Shown: positions 28,444 to 41,137, numbered from the stretch's first letter. The stretch is DNA of 64,000 bases from Deinococcus alpinitundrae (GCF_009982895.1 NZ_WXZL01000012.1:71177-135176); one strand, 5' to 3'. Notes: a model not told the origin generated them from the letters alone. Program-made: numbers and translations.

Positions 28444-28477
28444 GAGGGGCCAGCGCACCGATGGCGGCTGGCCCCTC
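28444..28477. terminator. Stem-loop between convergent genes, probable bidirectional terminator
   Basis: A perfect 11-base stem GAGGGGCCAGC/GCTGGCCCCTC with a 12-base loop lies between the convergent DUF4173 and qorB genes. No real T-run follows on either side, so strength is uncertain. Confidence 0.6.
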
Positions 28478-28527
28478 CTGCTTTCCGGCTCCGCGCTGTC
28501 TGCCACGTCTCCAATTCGTTGCGGACT

Positions 28528-29379
28528 TCAGCTTTTCAGCGTCTGGTTGACCCACTGCTTCATCGGCGTGGTGGGCCGCCCGATCAGCTTGCTCAGATCG
28601 CCACTGTCGGTATAGAGTTCGCCCTTTTCCAGGTGGGTATCGGCGTCGGCCAGCTTCTCGGCCAGCGGCGCGGGCACGCCGAAGCCCCGGAGCAGCTCGG
28701 CGTAGGCGGCTTCACCCATATTCTGATACGCCACCGGGCGGCCACTGGCAGCCTGCACCTCGGCGGCCAGCTCACCCAGCGTGAACGCCTGATCGCCGCC
28801 GAGTTCGTACACGGTGTTGTCCTGATCGGGCAAGGTGAGTACCGCCGCCGCTGCCGCCGCGTAATCGGCGCGGCTGGCGGCACTCACCCGCCCTTCGCCT
28901 GCGCTGCCCGGCAGTGCCCCGAACTGGGCGGCCTGCGCCACGTTGTAGTTTTCCAGATACCAGCCGTTGCGTAGGAACACGAAGGGAACGCCGGAAGCCC
29001 GGATGTCGGCCTCGGTGGTCTGGTGGTCGGCAGCCAGGCGCATCTTGTCGGTGGCCGCGCCCAGAATGCTGGTGTAGGCCAGCAGCTTGACCCCGGCCGC
29101 TTTGGCGGCCTCGACGACGTGGCGCTGCGGAGTGGCCCTATCCGCGACATCGTTCGACGAGATCAGCAGCAGCTTGTCCACACCCTGTAAAGCGGGCCCC
29201 AGCGTCTCGGGCTGGGTGTAGTCGGCGCGGCGCACCTGCACGCCTCTGGCGCTCAGGTCGGTGGCCTTCTGGGGGTCGCGCACCAGCGCCACGATGTCGG
29301 CGGCGGGGGTGCCCAAATCGAGCAGGGCGTGAATGGTCAGCTGGCCGAGGTGGCCGGTGGCTCCGGTGATGGCGATCAT
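28528..29379 (-). CDS. qorB: NAD(P)H:quinone oxidoreductase, QorB/YtfG-like SDR
   Basis: A 283-residue NmrA-like atypical SDR. It opens MIAITGATGHLGQLTIHALL (the glycine-rich NADPH loop), with DKLLLISSNDVADR, LLAYTSILGA and the characteristic LRNGWYLENYN of the QorB/YtfG group, which reduce quinones with NADPH. Length matches E. coli QorB (286). A Shine-Dalgarno AGGAG precedes the ATG. It lies downstream of an Rrf2-type regulator in the same direction, and a candidate operator (TGTA-N11-TACA) sits in the 93-base gap, so control by that regulator is likely. Confidence 0.88.
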   Translation of the reverse strand: MIAITGATGHLGQLTIHALLDLGTPAADIVALVRDPQKATDLSARGVQVRRADYTQPETLGPALQGVDKLLLISSNDVADRATPQRHVVEAAKAAGVKLLAYTSILGAATDKMRLAADHQTTEADIRASGVPFVFLRNGWYLENYNVAQAAQFGALPGSAGEGRVSAASRADYAAAAAAVLTLPDQDNTVYELGGDQAFTLGELAAEVQAASGRPVAYQNMGEAAYAELLRGFGVPAPLAEKLADADTHLEKGELYTDSGDLSKLIGRPTTPMKQWVNQTLKS

Positions 29380-29437
29380 AAGACTCCTATGTCGTTCAGG
29401 TGCTGAACGGGGTGGGGGAGAGGACGGATTTGTGAGG

Positions 29438-29456
29438 TGTATAGAAATGCCTTACA
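29438..29456. promoter_or_regulatory. Candidate operator TGTA-N11-TACA upstream of qorB
   Basis: It is embedded in a longer inverted repeat with arms AGGTGTA and TACACCT (29435-29441, 29453-29459). The same TGTA-N11-TACA layout occurs upstream of the regulator gene at 29905-29923. Confidence 0.55.
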
Positions 29457-29472
29457 CCTGAAGCCAAAAAAA

Positions 29473-29883
29473 TCAGCCCGCTTGCTTGAGGGACGCACTC
29501 ACCTCGGCCAGCGTGATGTGGGCGAGTCGAGCTTCCAGCGCGGCCTGGGCCTGTCCAAAGACATCGTCGAGCACCCCCTGAATCCTGGCCCCCACTGGGC
29601 AGGCCGGATTGGGGTGCGGATGGATTTTGAGCATGCTGTTCGGCGCTTCGGCGGCCCGGTACACGTCGAGCAAGCTGATCTGCGAGGGCGGGCGGGTCAG
29701 GCGAGCGCCCGGCACGCCGCGCTGGGTGTTGAGCAGCCCGCTGCGGCGCAACAGCCCGGTCACTTGGCGAATAACCACCGGGTTGACCCCCACGCTGCCT
29801 GCGATGAACTCCGAACTCAGGGCTTCGGCCGAGGAGTCGATCAGCGACAGGATATGGACAGCGATGGAATAGTGGCTGTTCAT
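29473..29883 (-). CDS. Rrf2 family transcriptional regulator (YwnA-like)
   Basis: A 136-residue winged-helix regulator. It begins MNSHYSIAVHILSLID, with the recognition region EFIAGSVGVNPVVIRQVTGLLRRSGLLNTQRGVPGARL, the Rrf2 wing, then a helix LLDVYRAAE. It has only one cysteine (ACPVGA), so it cannot bind an Fe-S cluster as IscR or NsrR do, and it groups with the YwnA-like members. Located just upstream of qorB, it probably senses electrophiles or quinones and controls qorB and itself. The start at ATG 29883 is where the domain begins. Confidence 0.87.
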   Translation of the reverse strand: MNSHYSIAVHILSLIDSSAEALSSEFIAGSVGVNPVVIRQVTGLLRRSGLLNTQRGVPGARLTRPPSQISLLDVYRAAEAPNSMLKIHPHPNPACPVGARIQGVLDDVFGQAQAALEARLAHITLAEVSASLKQAG

Positions 29884-29904
29884 GGTGTCGGCCCTCCCAT
29901 GCCT

Positions 29905-29923
29905 TGTAGGTATTTTACTTACA
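29905..29923. promoter_or_regulatory. Candidate operator upstream of the Rrf2 gene
   Basis: TGTAGGTA-TTT-TACTTACA is an inverted repeat with 8-base arms and one mismatch, 22 bases upstream of the Rrf2 ATG. It shares TGTA-N11-TACA with the site before qorB. Confidence 0.6.
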
Positions 29924-30030
29924 TCTTGGCGAATGTCAAGAACGGTCCATTCTCCTGGTCGATCGGTGAACTGCAACACCGGGTGAAACCGCGTTCGGCA
30001 GCTTCACCCGGTGGCGCTGATTTGCGCTGG

Positions 30031-31305
30031 TTACTTCCGGTACACCTGGTAACTGCCGTTCTGAAAGCGGATGCTGCCGCCCTCGAAGTCGCCCGCCCAG
30101 CCGCCGTTCATCAGGAACTGGTCGCGGACGGGGAAGCCCAGGAAGCTGCCGGAGCCGCCGAGGCCCTGGTATTTTTTGAGCAGGTCGCCGGTCAGCCAGA
30201 AGGTGCCGTATTTCTCCGAGAAATACAGCGCTCCGCTTTGAAAAAAGCCGTAGAGGCCGGTGCTGCCGTAGGTGTTGCGGGTGATGATCTTCTCGTCGCC
30301 CGCCGCCCAGCCCAGCCGGGTGGGGGGTTTGGTGCCGCCGCTCTCGGCCTGACTCAGCGCCAGATAACGCTCCAGAATGCGTCCGTGCACGGCGTAGGCC
30401 CGGTTGCTGCCGTCGGCGTGCAAGATGACAGCGCGTCCGTAAGCCGCCGCTCCGCTGAACTTCTGCCACACGCCGGTGCCCCAGCGCGACACGTAGCTCT
30501 CCGCGCTGCCGAGGGCCTGTGCGCCGCTGGTGCGGTCGAAGGCTTCGCGCACGGCGCTGTCGAAGCTGCCGTCGGCGCGCTCGCCGGGCTGAATGGTGGT
30601 GACGGGGGTGGGTTGCACGGGCAGCGGCTGGACCGGCGCGGGTTGGACTGGTGCAGGCTGCACGGGCGTGGGCGGCGGCACCAGCACGACCAGCGGGCCG
30701 GTGGCCTGCGGATTGCCCTGACCGCGCACGCCGACGCCGTAGTAGGTCACCGCTGTGACCCAGTCCTGGGCATCGAGGTCACCCACCGCCCCCGACAGCA
30801 CCTGACCGAGCTGGGTTTCATTTTGCACTGTCACCGAGGCGAAGCCCTGTGCTCCGGCAAAGCTGGCCACTTCCGAGAGGTCGAGCGGGGAGCGGCTGGC
30901 CAGCGCCAGAATCCGGTCCTGACCGCGCGGGCCGCCCACCGTCAGGGTGTACTTTGCGCCCTGGCCGGGAAAGACCGTGCGCTGCCCGGCCGCCACGAAG
31001 TTGCCCTGGGGGCCGTCGTAGCCGTTGGGCACGAACAGACTGATCTCGCCCGCGCTGTTGACGTCGAACAGGTACACGTAGGCGTCCTGGGTAACCTGCA
31101 CGCCCACCCGGATCGCCTCGCCGATGCGGTAGTTGGCCGTGCCCCGGCCCTGGGCGTCCTTGCCCACCCACACCCGCACGCCGAGCGAGGGCTGCGCCGG
31201 GTTGACGATGATGCTCTGCGGACTGAGGGTGGCTCCGCTGGCGTGGGCAGGAGCGGCGAGGAGGGCGGCAGACAGGGCCAGCAGCAGAATTTTCGTGGTG
31301 GGCAT
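30031..31305 (-). CDS. Exported DUF4384 protein with Pro-Gln linker and LGFP-like C-terminus
   Basis: A 424-residue protein with a signal peptide (LLLALSAALLAAPAHA). Residues about 25-205 carry a DUF4384-type domain (RIGEAIRVGVQVTQDAYVYLFDVNSAGEISLFVPN). A low-complexity linker of PVQPAPVQP repeats covers about 210-240. The C-terminal part has repeated LGFP-like units (FDRTSGAQALGS, LGWAAGDEKI, LGFPVRDQFLMNGGWAGDFEGGSIRF), a module that in other bacteria associates with the cell wall. An envelope or surface role is inferred. It stands alone, divergent from the secreted protein gene further right across a decayed acetyltransferase. Confidence 0.8.
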   Translation of the reverse strand: MPTTKILLLALSAALLAAPAHASGATLSPQSIIVNPAQPSLGVRVWVGKDAQGRGTANYRIGEAIRVGVQVTQDAYVYLFDVNSAGEISLFVPNGYDGPQGNFVAAGQRTVFPGQGAKYTLTVGGPRGQDRILALASRSPLDLSEVASFAGAQGFASVTVQNETQLGQVLSGAVGDLDAQDWVTAVTYYGVGVRGQGNPQATGPLVVLVPPPTPVQPAPVQPAPVQPLPVQPTPVTTIQPGERADGSFDSAVREAFDRTSGAQALGSAESYVSRWGTGVWQKFSGAAAYGRAVILHADGSNRAYAVHGRILERYLALSQAESGGTKPPTRLGWAAGDEKIITRNTYGSTGLYGFFQSGALYFSEKYGTFWLTGDLLKKYQGLGGSGSFLGFPVRDQFLMNGGWAGDFEGGSIRFQNGSYQVYRK

Positions 31306-31397
31306 AGGGAACCTCCAGACAGCAGAATTCAGATACTGCCCACTGTTGGCCCGCTGCCTGACTCAAAGCTGAACGGCGCGGCGATGTGAAGGCCGCG

Positions 31398-32274
31398 TCA
31401 GCTTCGGCCCGGCCCGCGCTGCACTTCCCAGCGTCCATGCTGTTGCCGGTAGCCCAGCTTCTCGTTGACCCGTAGCATCGCAACGTTGGCGGTGTGTTTG
31501 TGGGTACGCACGCACATCACGCTGTCCGCTTTCGAGCGCCCGAGCAGTTCCGTTTTGAGCGCGTAGGCCAGATCTTGCCCGCGCGCGGCCTCACGCACGC
31601 TAGTCATCTGGTTGTAGGCCATGCCGGGAAGGTTCAGCGCTGCTGTAAAGCCGAGCAGTTCAGTGTCCCGGCGCGCGCACACCAGCCAGTCTGGATGCAA
31701 TTGCGGATTGAACTGCAACGCTTTGCGGGCCGTCTCCCAGGACCATCTCGGCAGGCCCTGGGCGTCGGGTGTCTGGGCGAAGGTGTCGATCAGCAGGGCC
31801 GTGAGTTCGTTCCAGTCGCTCTGACTGGCCCGCGTCATATCGCCGAGTTCAACGCCCGGTGGCAGCGGCGCGCGGTTTGGGTCAGGGGCGAAGGTCTACG
31901 GATTGAGGACGCTCTCGAAGCGGTGGGCGTGGAGGGCAAAGCCCCGTCGCTCAGCCCAGGCCAGGCCCGCTGAGTCGTCGTCTTCGATGTTGGCCTCAGC
32001 GCCGATCTGTGTCCGCGCCCGCGTGCCTACGGCTGCACCCACAAGCCCAGCCGTACCGAGCCGGGCGGGCCGAAGTCGTTGGGTGCCCATTCGCACACGG
32101 CCAACACCTCTGAGCCAGCCTCGATCAGCCAGTGGGCCTGGTGGGGCAACCGCCCGGCGCGGGCCTTCAGGCTCGCCAGGTTACGCTACGGCCCAGCAGT
32201 GCGGCGTAGAGCGGCAGCAGGTGGGGCAAGTCATTCGCGACAACACGACGGGGCACCGTAGAAGACCTCAGCAT
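31398..32274 (-). pseudogene. Tandem-GNAT acetyltransferase gene, decayed
   Basis: The N-terminal GNAT is scattered over frames. From ATG 32274 a frame reads PHLLPLYAALLGRSVTWRA then stop. A second frame gives RLPHQAHWLIEAGSEVLAV and VRLGLWVQP then stop. A third gives NIEDDDSAGLAWAERRGFALHAHRFESVLNP, then TAG at 31896-31898. The third frame then stays open through the C-terminal GNAT domain (MTRASQSDWNELTALL to the end at 31398, with NVAMLRVNEKLGYRQQ). So at least two frameshifts and one nonsense codon interrupt a gene of about 290 codons. The distal half might still be translated. Confidence 0.72.
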
Positions 32275-32376
32275 CGCCTTCAGTGTAAGGATGCTGTGAC
32301 AGTCAAGCTGTTCGGTTTCTGACGCAGGTGTGAGGCTTCCTCATGTTTGACACATCGTCAGATGCGGGCCAGCCGT

Positions 32377-32382
32377 TACGCT
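32377..32382 (+). promoter_or_regulatory. -10 box TACGCT for the secreted protein gene (leaderless)
   Basis: It ends 7 bases before the ATG at 32390. A TTGACA at 32347-32352 is too distant (24-base gap) to be its -35. Confidence 0.35.
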
Positions 32383-32389
32383 GAGGATC

Positions 32390-32920
32390 ATGAAGCGTCT
32401 GTCTCAGGGAGCGGTCACCGTGTTTTTCGGCTTGATGGCCACGGGGTTGGCCCAGGCCGCCACGGCCCAACTGTCCAATTTGCCGCTCAGCGTGGAAACC
32501 AGCGACAGTCTGCTGACGCTGACCCCCGCCGCCATCCAGAAGATCTACCCGGTCCAGAGCCGCCCCGAAGCGGTCTTTCTGACCAACGACAAAAAAGTGA
32601 CGATGGGTTTTGAGTGGCGTCAGGCCGCGCTCAAGCCGGGCGAGGTCAGCGGGCTGGTCAACCAGTTCCCCGCCGTCATCAAGGCGCAGGTGGCGGGCCT
32701 CAAGACGCTCACGCCCAAGCTGCTCACCATTCAGGGCACCCCCTGGGCGCAATTCATCTACACCCTGGCGGGCAAGAACGGCGACTTGCGCCGCGAGATG
32801 CTGGTCACCAGCGCCCAGGGCCGCATGCTGATCCTGAACGTGGATTCGTCGGTCAAGGATTACAGCACCAACGACATCGCTGTGCGGACCTTCGTCAACG
32901 GCATCAAGCTGTCGCAGTAG
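32390..32920 (+). CDS. Small exported protein of unknown function
   Basis: A 176-residue protein with a clear signal peptide (MKRLSQGAVTVFFGLMATGLAQA). The mature part has alternating strands and helices: LPLSVETSDSLLTLTP, EAVFLTNDKKVTMGFEW, LLTIQGTPWAQFIYTLAGKNGDLRREMLVTSAQGRMLILNVDS. This resembles the periplasmic DcrB/PsbP-like fold in pattern only, so no function is claimed. It is a single gene, 133 bases before nurA in the same direction. Confidence 0.75.
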   Translation: MKRLSQGAVTVFFGLMATGLAQAATAQLSNLPLSVETSDSLLTLTPAAIQKIYPVQSRPEAVFLTNDKKVTMGFEWRQAALKPGEVSGLVNQFPAVIKAQVAGLKTLTPKLLTIQGTPWAQFIYTLAGKNGDLRREMLVTSAQGRMLILNVDSSVKDYSTNDIAVRTFVNGIKLSQ

Positions 32921-33040
32921 GGCTCAGATACGGGGCTAGGGCCGGGGCTGCCGCGAGGTGGCCCTTTGTGTTGCCGCCTGCGCCACGTTCTGCTTCCAAC
33001 AAAACTTCAGGTCCAAACACCGCTTCCAAACATCAGCCGC

Positions 33041-33046
33041 TAGAAT
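33041..33046 (+). promoter_or_regulatory. -10 box TAGAAT for nurA (leaderless)
   Basis: It ends 7 bases before the ATG at 33054. This supports that start over the ATG at 33045, which overlaps the box. Confidence 0.5.
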
Positions 33047-33053
33047 GCCCGGC

Positions 33054-34079
33054 ATGCAGATTCGTCTCGACCCCTGGCCTGTGGACACCTTCGACGGCCA
33101 ACTGACCCTCACGCCGTTTCAGGGCGAACTGATTGACGTGGAGACCCCCCGATGGGCGGCCATCGCGCCCCGGCCCATTCCCCAGCGCCTGACGCGGGTG
33201 TATGTCGTGGACGGCAAGCAGCGCATGGAGGCCCGGCTACACGTCACCGACGATGCCGGGCGAGAGGGGCACGCCGGATTCGGAGCGTACGTGGCGGGCG
33301 CGGTCGATCTGTGTCCGCACGGCTCGCGCCAGGCCGAACTGCTGAGTGTCCGGGCGCGGCGTGTGCTGGCCCACGCGCCCGATCTGGGGGTCAGTCCGCT
33401 GCGGCTCTCGCCCCGGCACCCGCAGACCGGTGAACTGAGTTACGCGCTCCTGGCGACCCAGCCGGGCGGCCACCCCAACGCGCCGCTTCAGGCCGTGCAG
33501 GGGGCCATGCTGGCGCACGAGCAGGAACTCTCGCACGGCCTGGCCTCCGCCGTGCCGTTCGACGACACCGACGACCGCGAGCACCTCACGGCGCTGACCA
33601 TTCAGGACGGCACCCTCCGCTCCCAAAACCTCGGCGGCGCGGTGGTGGGCTGCGTCAAGACCATCCAGACGCTGTATCTGCCCACCGACCGGGCGCAACT
33701 GCTCTCCGAACTGCGGCCCGGCGAGCGCACCCCGATTCTGCATATGCGCTACGACAACAACCGCGTGGTGCGCTTCATCTGGTACGTGCGGCTGTGCCAG
33801 GCGGCCTTTTATCAGCACCCGATGTCCGGTGTGATGCGCCTGGAAATGTACGCGCCCGAGGACAGCGACTTTTTGCCGCCCATCGTCCGGCAGGTGGCCA
33901 ACCTCAGCGGTGAGCTGCTGTGCAAGCTGGCCAGTCAGGCGCACAAGGACCCGCGCGCGCCGCAGAACCTTATTCCCACGGCGGCCCTGGAGCAGGCCAT
34001 GGGCCGCGCGATGGGCAGCCTGGATCTGGTGACCCGCCGCATCCGCTCACACCTGGCCCGCGAACTGGGCGTGGTGTGA
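33054..34079 (+). CDS. nurA: NurA-type DNA end-processing nuclease
   Basis: A 341-residue protein. The N-terminal catalytic motif [14 protein letters not shown] (about residues 42-55) is the NurA DG motif. A further stretch [18 protein letters not shown], a helix-rich middle, and the C-terminal [17 protein letters not shown] with [11 protein letters not shown] fit the RNase H-like NurA fold. NurA trims 5' strands at double-strand breaks and works bound to the hexameric HerA translocase. Here herA follows after 64 bases on the same strand, which supports both calls. Assigned from pattern and pairing. Confidence 0.8.
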   Translation: MQIRLDPWPVDTFDGQLTLTPFQGELIDVETPRWAAIAPRPIPQRLTRVYVVDGKQRMEARLHVTDDAGREGHAGFGAYVAGAVDLCPHGSRQAELLSVRARRVLAHAPDLGVSPLRLSPRHPQTGELSYALLATQPGGHPNAPLQAVQGAMLAHEQELSHGLASAVPFDDTDDREHLTALTIQDGTLRSQNLGGAVVGCVKTIQTLYLPTDRAQLLSELRPGERTPILHMRYDNNRVVRFIWYVRLCQAAFYQHPMSGVMRLEMYAPEDSDFLPPIVRQVANLSGELLCKLASQAHKDPRAPQNLIPTAALEQAMGRAMGSLDLVTRRIRSHLARELGVV

Positions 34080-34143
34080 AGATGCAGAAAGCAAGACGGT
34101 ATTTCCGGCAACCAGGGAGGGTCGTCTCCAGGCGGTCAGCCGC

Positions 34144-36003
<1,860 letters not shown>

Positions 36004-36076
36004 TGAACGGCTCCGGCACTCTTTGACAGGCTTTTGACAACTTGGCGGCTAGGCTGAGGGCAGGAGGAAGTCGACT

Positions 36077-36345
36077 ATGCCCAGGGCGCAGGCTGGCGAG
36101 GGATTGACCGGAGCCGTCATCTTCATCACGGCGCAGATGCCCGGCGGTGTGGTCCTCGACACCCAGGGTCTGCGGCACGCGCCCATCAGCCGCGACGACC
36201 TGTTGGTGATTGAGGCGAATCTGCGGCTCTTTGAAGCCTCGCGCTCATCAAGGACCCGCTGGCCGCCCAGTACATGCGTCAGGCTGCCCAGGACCGACTG
36301 GGCCAACAGGCTGCCAAGCTGCTGGCAGACGAGCAGCCCCGCTGA
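36077..36345 (+). pseudogene. Small protein gene with probable one-base frameshift
   Basis: A strong Shine-Dalgarno (AGGAGGAAG) precedes ATG 36077. The first frame gives GLTGAVIFITAQMPGGVVLDTQGLRHAPISRDDLLVIEANLRLFE. Near 36232 the coding signal passes to another frame, SLALIKDPLAAQYMRQAAQDRLGQQAAKLLADEQPR, ending with TGA at 36343. A single missing base (CTCTTTGA-AGCCTC) would restore an 89-codon gene of unknown function. Without the correction the first frame runs on to 36370 with an unlikely Arg/Trp/Pro-rich tail. It may be a sequencing error. Confidence 0.5.
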
Positions 36346-36385
36346 GTGGCACGGTTTGAGCAGCACGTAAGCCCCGGGCCTGTCC

Positions 36386-36391
36386 TAGACT
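36386..36391 (+). promoter_or_regulatory. -10 box TAGACT for the methyltransferase gene (leaderless)
   Basis: It ends 6 bases before the ATG at 36398. Confidence 0.45.
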
Positions 36392-36397
36392 TCCCAT

Positions 36398-36919
36398 ATG
36401 GACCCTGCCGATGCCCAGCGCCTGATCGCCGCCGCCGTGGAGCCTGCCGAAGCCTGGGCCGACCTGGGAGCAGGCAGCGGCACCTTCGCGGCGGCGCTCT
36501 CGGCCCTGCTGGGGCCGGACGGCTCGGTGCTGGCCATCGACAGAGATATCCGTGCGCTGGGGCGCGTGCGGGGTGTGGCAGGCGGCGCAGCGGTGCGGAC
36601 GCTCGGGGCCGACTTTACCGCCCTGCCGCTGATCCCCTTGCAAAACGGCCTGCTCCTGGCCAACGCGCTGCATTTCTTCAAGGATCAGCGCGCCACGCTC
36701 GAACGCTTGCGCGGCTTGCTGCGGCCACCAGGCAAGCTGGTCGTGCTGGAGTACGACCTTGAGCGCAGCTCCCTCTGGGTGCCTTACCCGCTCTCGTTCG
36801 CCAAGTTGCAAAAGCTCTGCGCCGAGTTGGACTGGCCCGCGCCGCGCAGGCTGGCCGATCAGCCCTCGCGTTGTCAGCGCTCCGGAATGTACTCGGCGCT
36901 GATCACGCCCCTGGCCTGA
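36398..36919 (+). CDS. Class I SAM-dependent methyltransferase
   Basis: A 173-residue Rossmann-fold methyltransferase. Motif I is WADLGAGSGTFAAALSALLG (about residues 23-42), followed by the acidic strand VLAIDRDIRAL, then LLLANALHFFKDQRATLERLRGLLRPPGKLVVLEYD, which carries motifs II and III. It resembles UbiE/COQ5-type enzymes, but is too short and isolated to predict a substrate. Confidence 0.82.
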   Translation: MDPADAQRLIAAAVEPAEAWADLGAGSGTFAAALSALLGPDGSVLAIDRDIRALGRVRGVAGGAAVRTLGADFTALPLIPLQNGLLLANALHFFKDQRATLERLRGLLRPPGKLVVLEYDLERSSLWVPYPLSFAKLQKLCAELDWPAPRRLADQPSRCQRSGMYSALITPLA

Positions 36920-37205
36920 GCCGCCCGAGACCAAGCCGCCGAATGTTCAGGCCATTTTCGTGCGGCGACACCGCCTTTGATAATCCTTCGACGCCCGGTG
37001 GCGCTCACTGAGGCCAGGTCAGGCCCCCCTCCATTCCGTGGGCGACGACAGCAATCTGGTCAGCAAGCGGCAAGGCGGGGTGGCACTGCGGGTGTCCAAG
37101 GTGATCTGCTTTTATACCTGCGACTGAGCACGCTCGCGACTGAACAGCCCTCGGACTCGTCGACCCTCTCCGCGCTTCGGCCCATTTGCCCTCACCTTGC
37201 GCCGC
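36920..37205 (+). other. Intergenic stretch before recG
   Basis: About 290 bases with no credible gene, RNA gene or terminator. Open frames here are short and composed of Arg/Ser/Pro shadows. Confidence 0.5.
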
Positions 37206-37211
37206 TAAACT
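37206..37211 (+). promoter_or_regulatory. -10 box TAAACT for recG
   Basis: It ends 9 bases before the recG ATG, giving at most a very short leader. Confidence 0.4.
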
Positions 37212-37220
37212 GCACCCTGT

Positions 37221-39572
<2,352 letters not shown>

Positions 39573-39627
39573 GTGAGGGTCCGCGCTGGGGTTGGTGTGG
39601 ACTGGACGTTAAGGTCCGTTCATCCGA

Positions 39628-39672
39628 CTGTGACAACCATGTGACGTTGTGTACGTAACATAGTTGTCACAG
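39628..39672. repeat. 45-base imperfect palindrome upstream of the PQQ-type dehydrogenase
   Basis: The outer arms CTGTGACAAC/GTTGTCACAG are perfect (39628-39637, 39663-39672). The inner arms ATGTGACGT/ACGTAACAT pair with one mismatch around a 5-base loop. TGTGAC is repeated directly at 11-base spacing. No T-run follows. It lies 57 bases after recG, in the 302-base gap before the next gene; the rest of that gap shows nothing clear. Confidence 0.75.
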
Positions 39673-39874
39673 CGCACAATTTAAAAGCGGGCCGAGTGAA
39701 GTCCGCCGCGCAGCAGGAACCCTTCTTAAGCCTCAAGCCGGAAGTGGTTTCTTCTTTTTGGCTCCCGTCACTCAAGAGTTGGCCGAGAACCGATGCTGAG
39801 GACAATCTCCGGAACCTGCCTGCCGCTTCACGCACCTGACCCAGCTGTCTCATCTGGCCGCGCTCTCCTGAGCC

Positions 39875-41023
39875 ATGACCGTTTCTCCGCTGAACCCAGC
39901 CCGGCTGGGCCTGCTCTTTGCCCTGAGTCTTGCTCTGGGGGCCTGCGCCTACGTGCGCGGCCCCAATACCGCTGCGCCGGAGCTTGGCCTGACGCTGCCC
40001 GCCGGATTTCACGCCGAGGTCTACGCTTCGGGCTTCAAGAAGCCGCGCCTGATGGCGACCTCTGCCAATGGCGACGTGTTCGTCAGCGACTTGGACGCCG
40101 GGCAGGTGGACGTGTTGCTCGACCGCAACGGGGACGGCACACTCGATGCCAAGCAGGTGTTTGCCAGCGGCCTCAACGAGCCGCACGGCTTGGCCTTTCA
40201 CAAGGGCTTTCTCTACGTGGCCGACACCGACGCGGTGGTGAGATTTCCCTACGCGGCGGGCGATACGGCGGCCAGTGCCGCGCCCGAGAAGCTCGTCGAT
40301 CTGCCGGTCAAGGGCAAGCACTACTCGCGCACGGTGGTCTTCGGGCCGGATGACAAGATGTATGTGGCGGCGGGCAGCGACTGCAACGCCTGTGAGGAGA
40401 CGGACCCCAAGCGGGCCGCCGTGTGGGTCTACGATGAGAACGGCCAGCAGGGTCGGCCCTACGCTACCGGCCTCAGGAATGCGGTGGGGCTGGCCTGGCA
40501 GGGCGGTACCTTCTACGCCAGCGCCAACGGGCGCGACCTGCTCGGCAACGACACCCCGCCCGAATCGTTTTTCAAGCTGCAAGACGGTGCGAATTACGGC
40601 TGGCCCTACTGCTACCCGCTGGCCGCCGGGGCCAAGCAGACCTGGGACCAGGAGTTCGGCAAGAAGGATCAGGCCTACTGTGACGCGGCCCAGCCGTCGT
40701 TCGCCACCACCACCGCCCACGCCGCGCCGCTGGGCATCGCCTTCTACACGCCTGCCCAGGGCGCGGCCAGGGCATTTCCCGCCAAATACGACGGGCTGAT
40801 GTTCGCGGCGCTGCACGGCTCCTGGAACCGGCTGCCGCAGTCGGGTTACAAGGTCATCACCGTTAATCCGCAGACCGGCGAAACCCAGGACTTCCTGAGC
40901 GGCTTTCACAGTGGCCTGAGCACCTCCGGGCGTCCGGTAGACGTGCATGCGGCCCCCGACGGCTCGCTGCTGCTGACCGACGACGGCAATGGGCTGATCT
41001 ACCGCATCTCGTACAGCCAGTAA
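39875..41023 (+). CDS. PQQ-dependent sugar dehydrogenase-like lipoprotein
   Basis: A 382-residue exported propeller. The signal ends in a lipobox LALGAC (Cys24). The propeller then has PAGFHAEVYASGFKKPRLMATSANGDVFVSD, TVVFGPDDKMYVAAGSDCNACEETDP, TGLRNAVGLAWQGG, ANGRDLLGNDTPPESFFKLQDGANYGWPYCYP and LHGSWNRLPQSGY, which match the sorbosone/glucose dehydrogenase family. It is a paralogue of the gene at 9305-10582 but is lipid-anchored and has no SodC partner. The substrate is unknown. Confidence 0.87.
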   Translation: MTVSPLNPARLGLLFALSLALGACAYVRGPNTAAPELGLTLPAGFHAEVYASGFKKPRLMATSANGDVFVSDLDAGQVDVLLDRNGDGTLDAKQVFASGLNEPHGLAFHKGFLYVADTDAVVRFPYAAGDTAASAAPEKLVDLPVKGKHYSRTVVFGPDDKMYVAAGSDCNACEETDPKRAAVWVYDENGQQGRPYATGLRNAVGLAWQGGTFYASANGRDLLGNDTPPESFFKLQDGANYGWPYCYPLAAGAKQTWDQEFGKKDQAYCDAAQPSFATTTAHAAPLGIAFYTPAQGAARAFPAKYDGLMFAALHGSWNRLPQSGYKVITVNPQTGETQDFLSGFHSGLSTSGRPVDVHAAPDGSLLLTDDGNGLIYRISYSQ

Positions 41024-41137
41024 CGTCAGGCGGGCAGATCCCTGTATGAGGAGTGGTGTGCCCAGCGGCCAAGCGTCGTCATCGGCGTCGTTCCGGATAA
41101 GAAGGTGAGTCCTTTCACGATGAGGCTGCTGCTGTGC

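Noticed and set aside
39628..39672. recG terminator
   Set aside because: Strong hairpin but no T-run, and spacing and repeated half-sites look more like a binding site.
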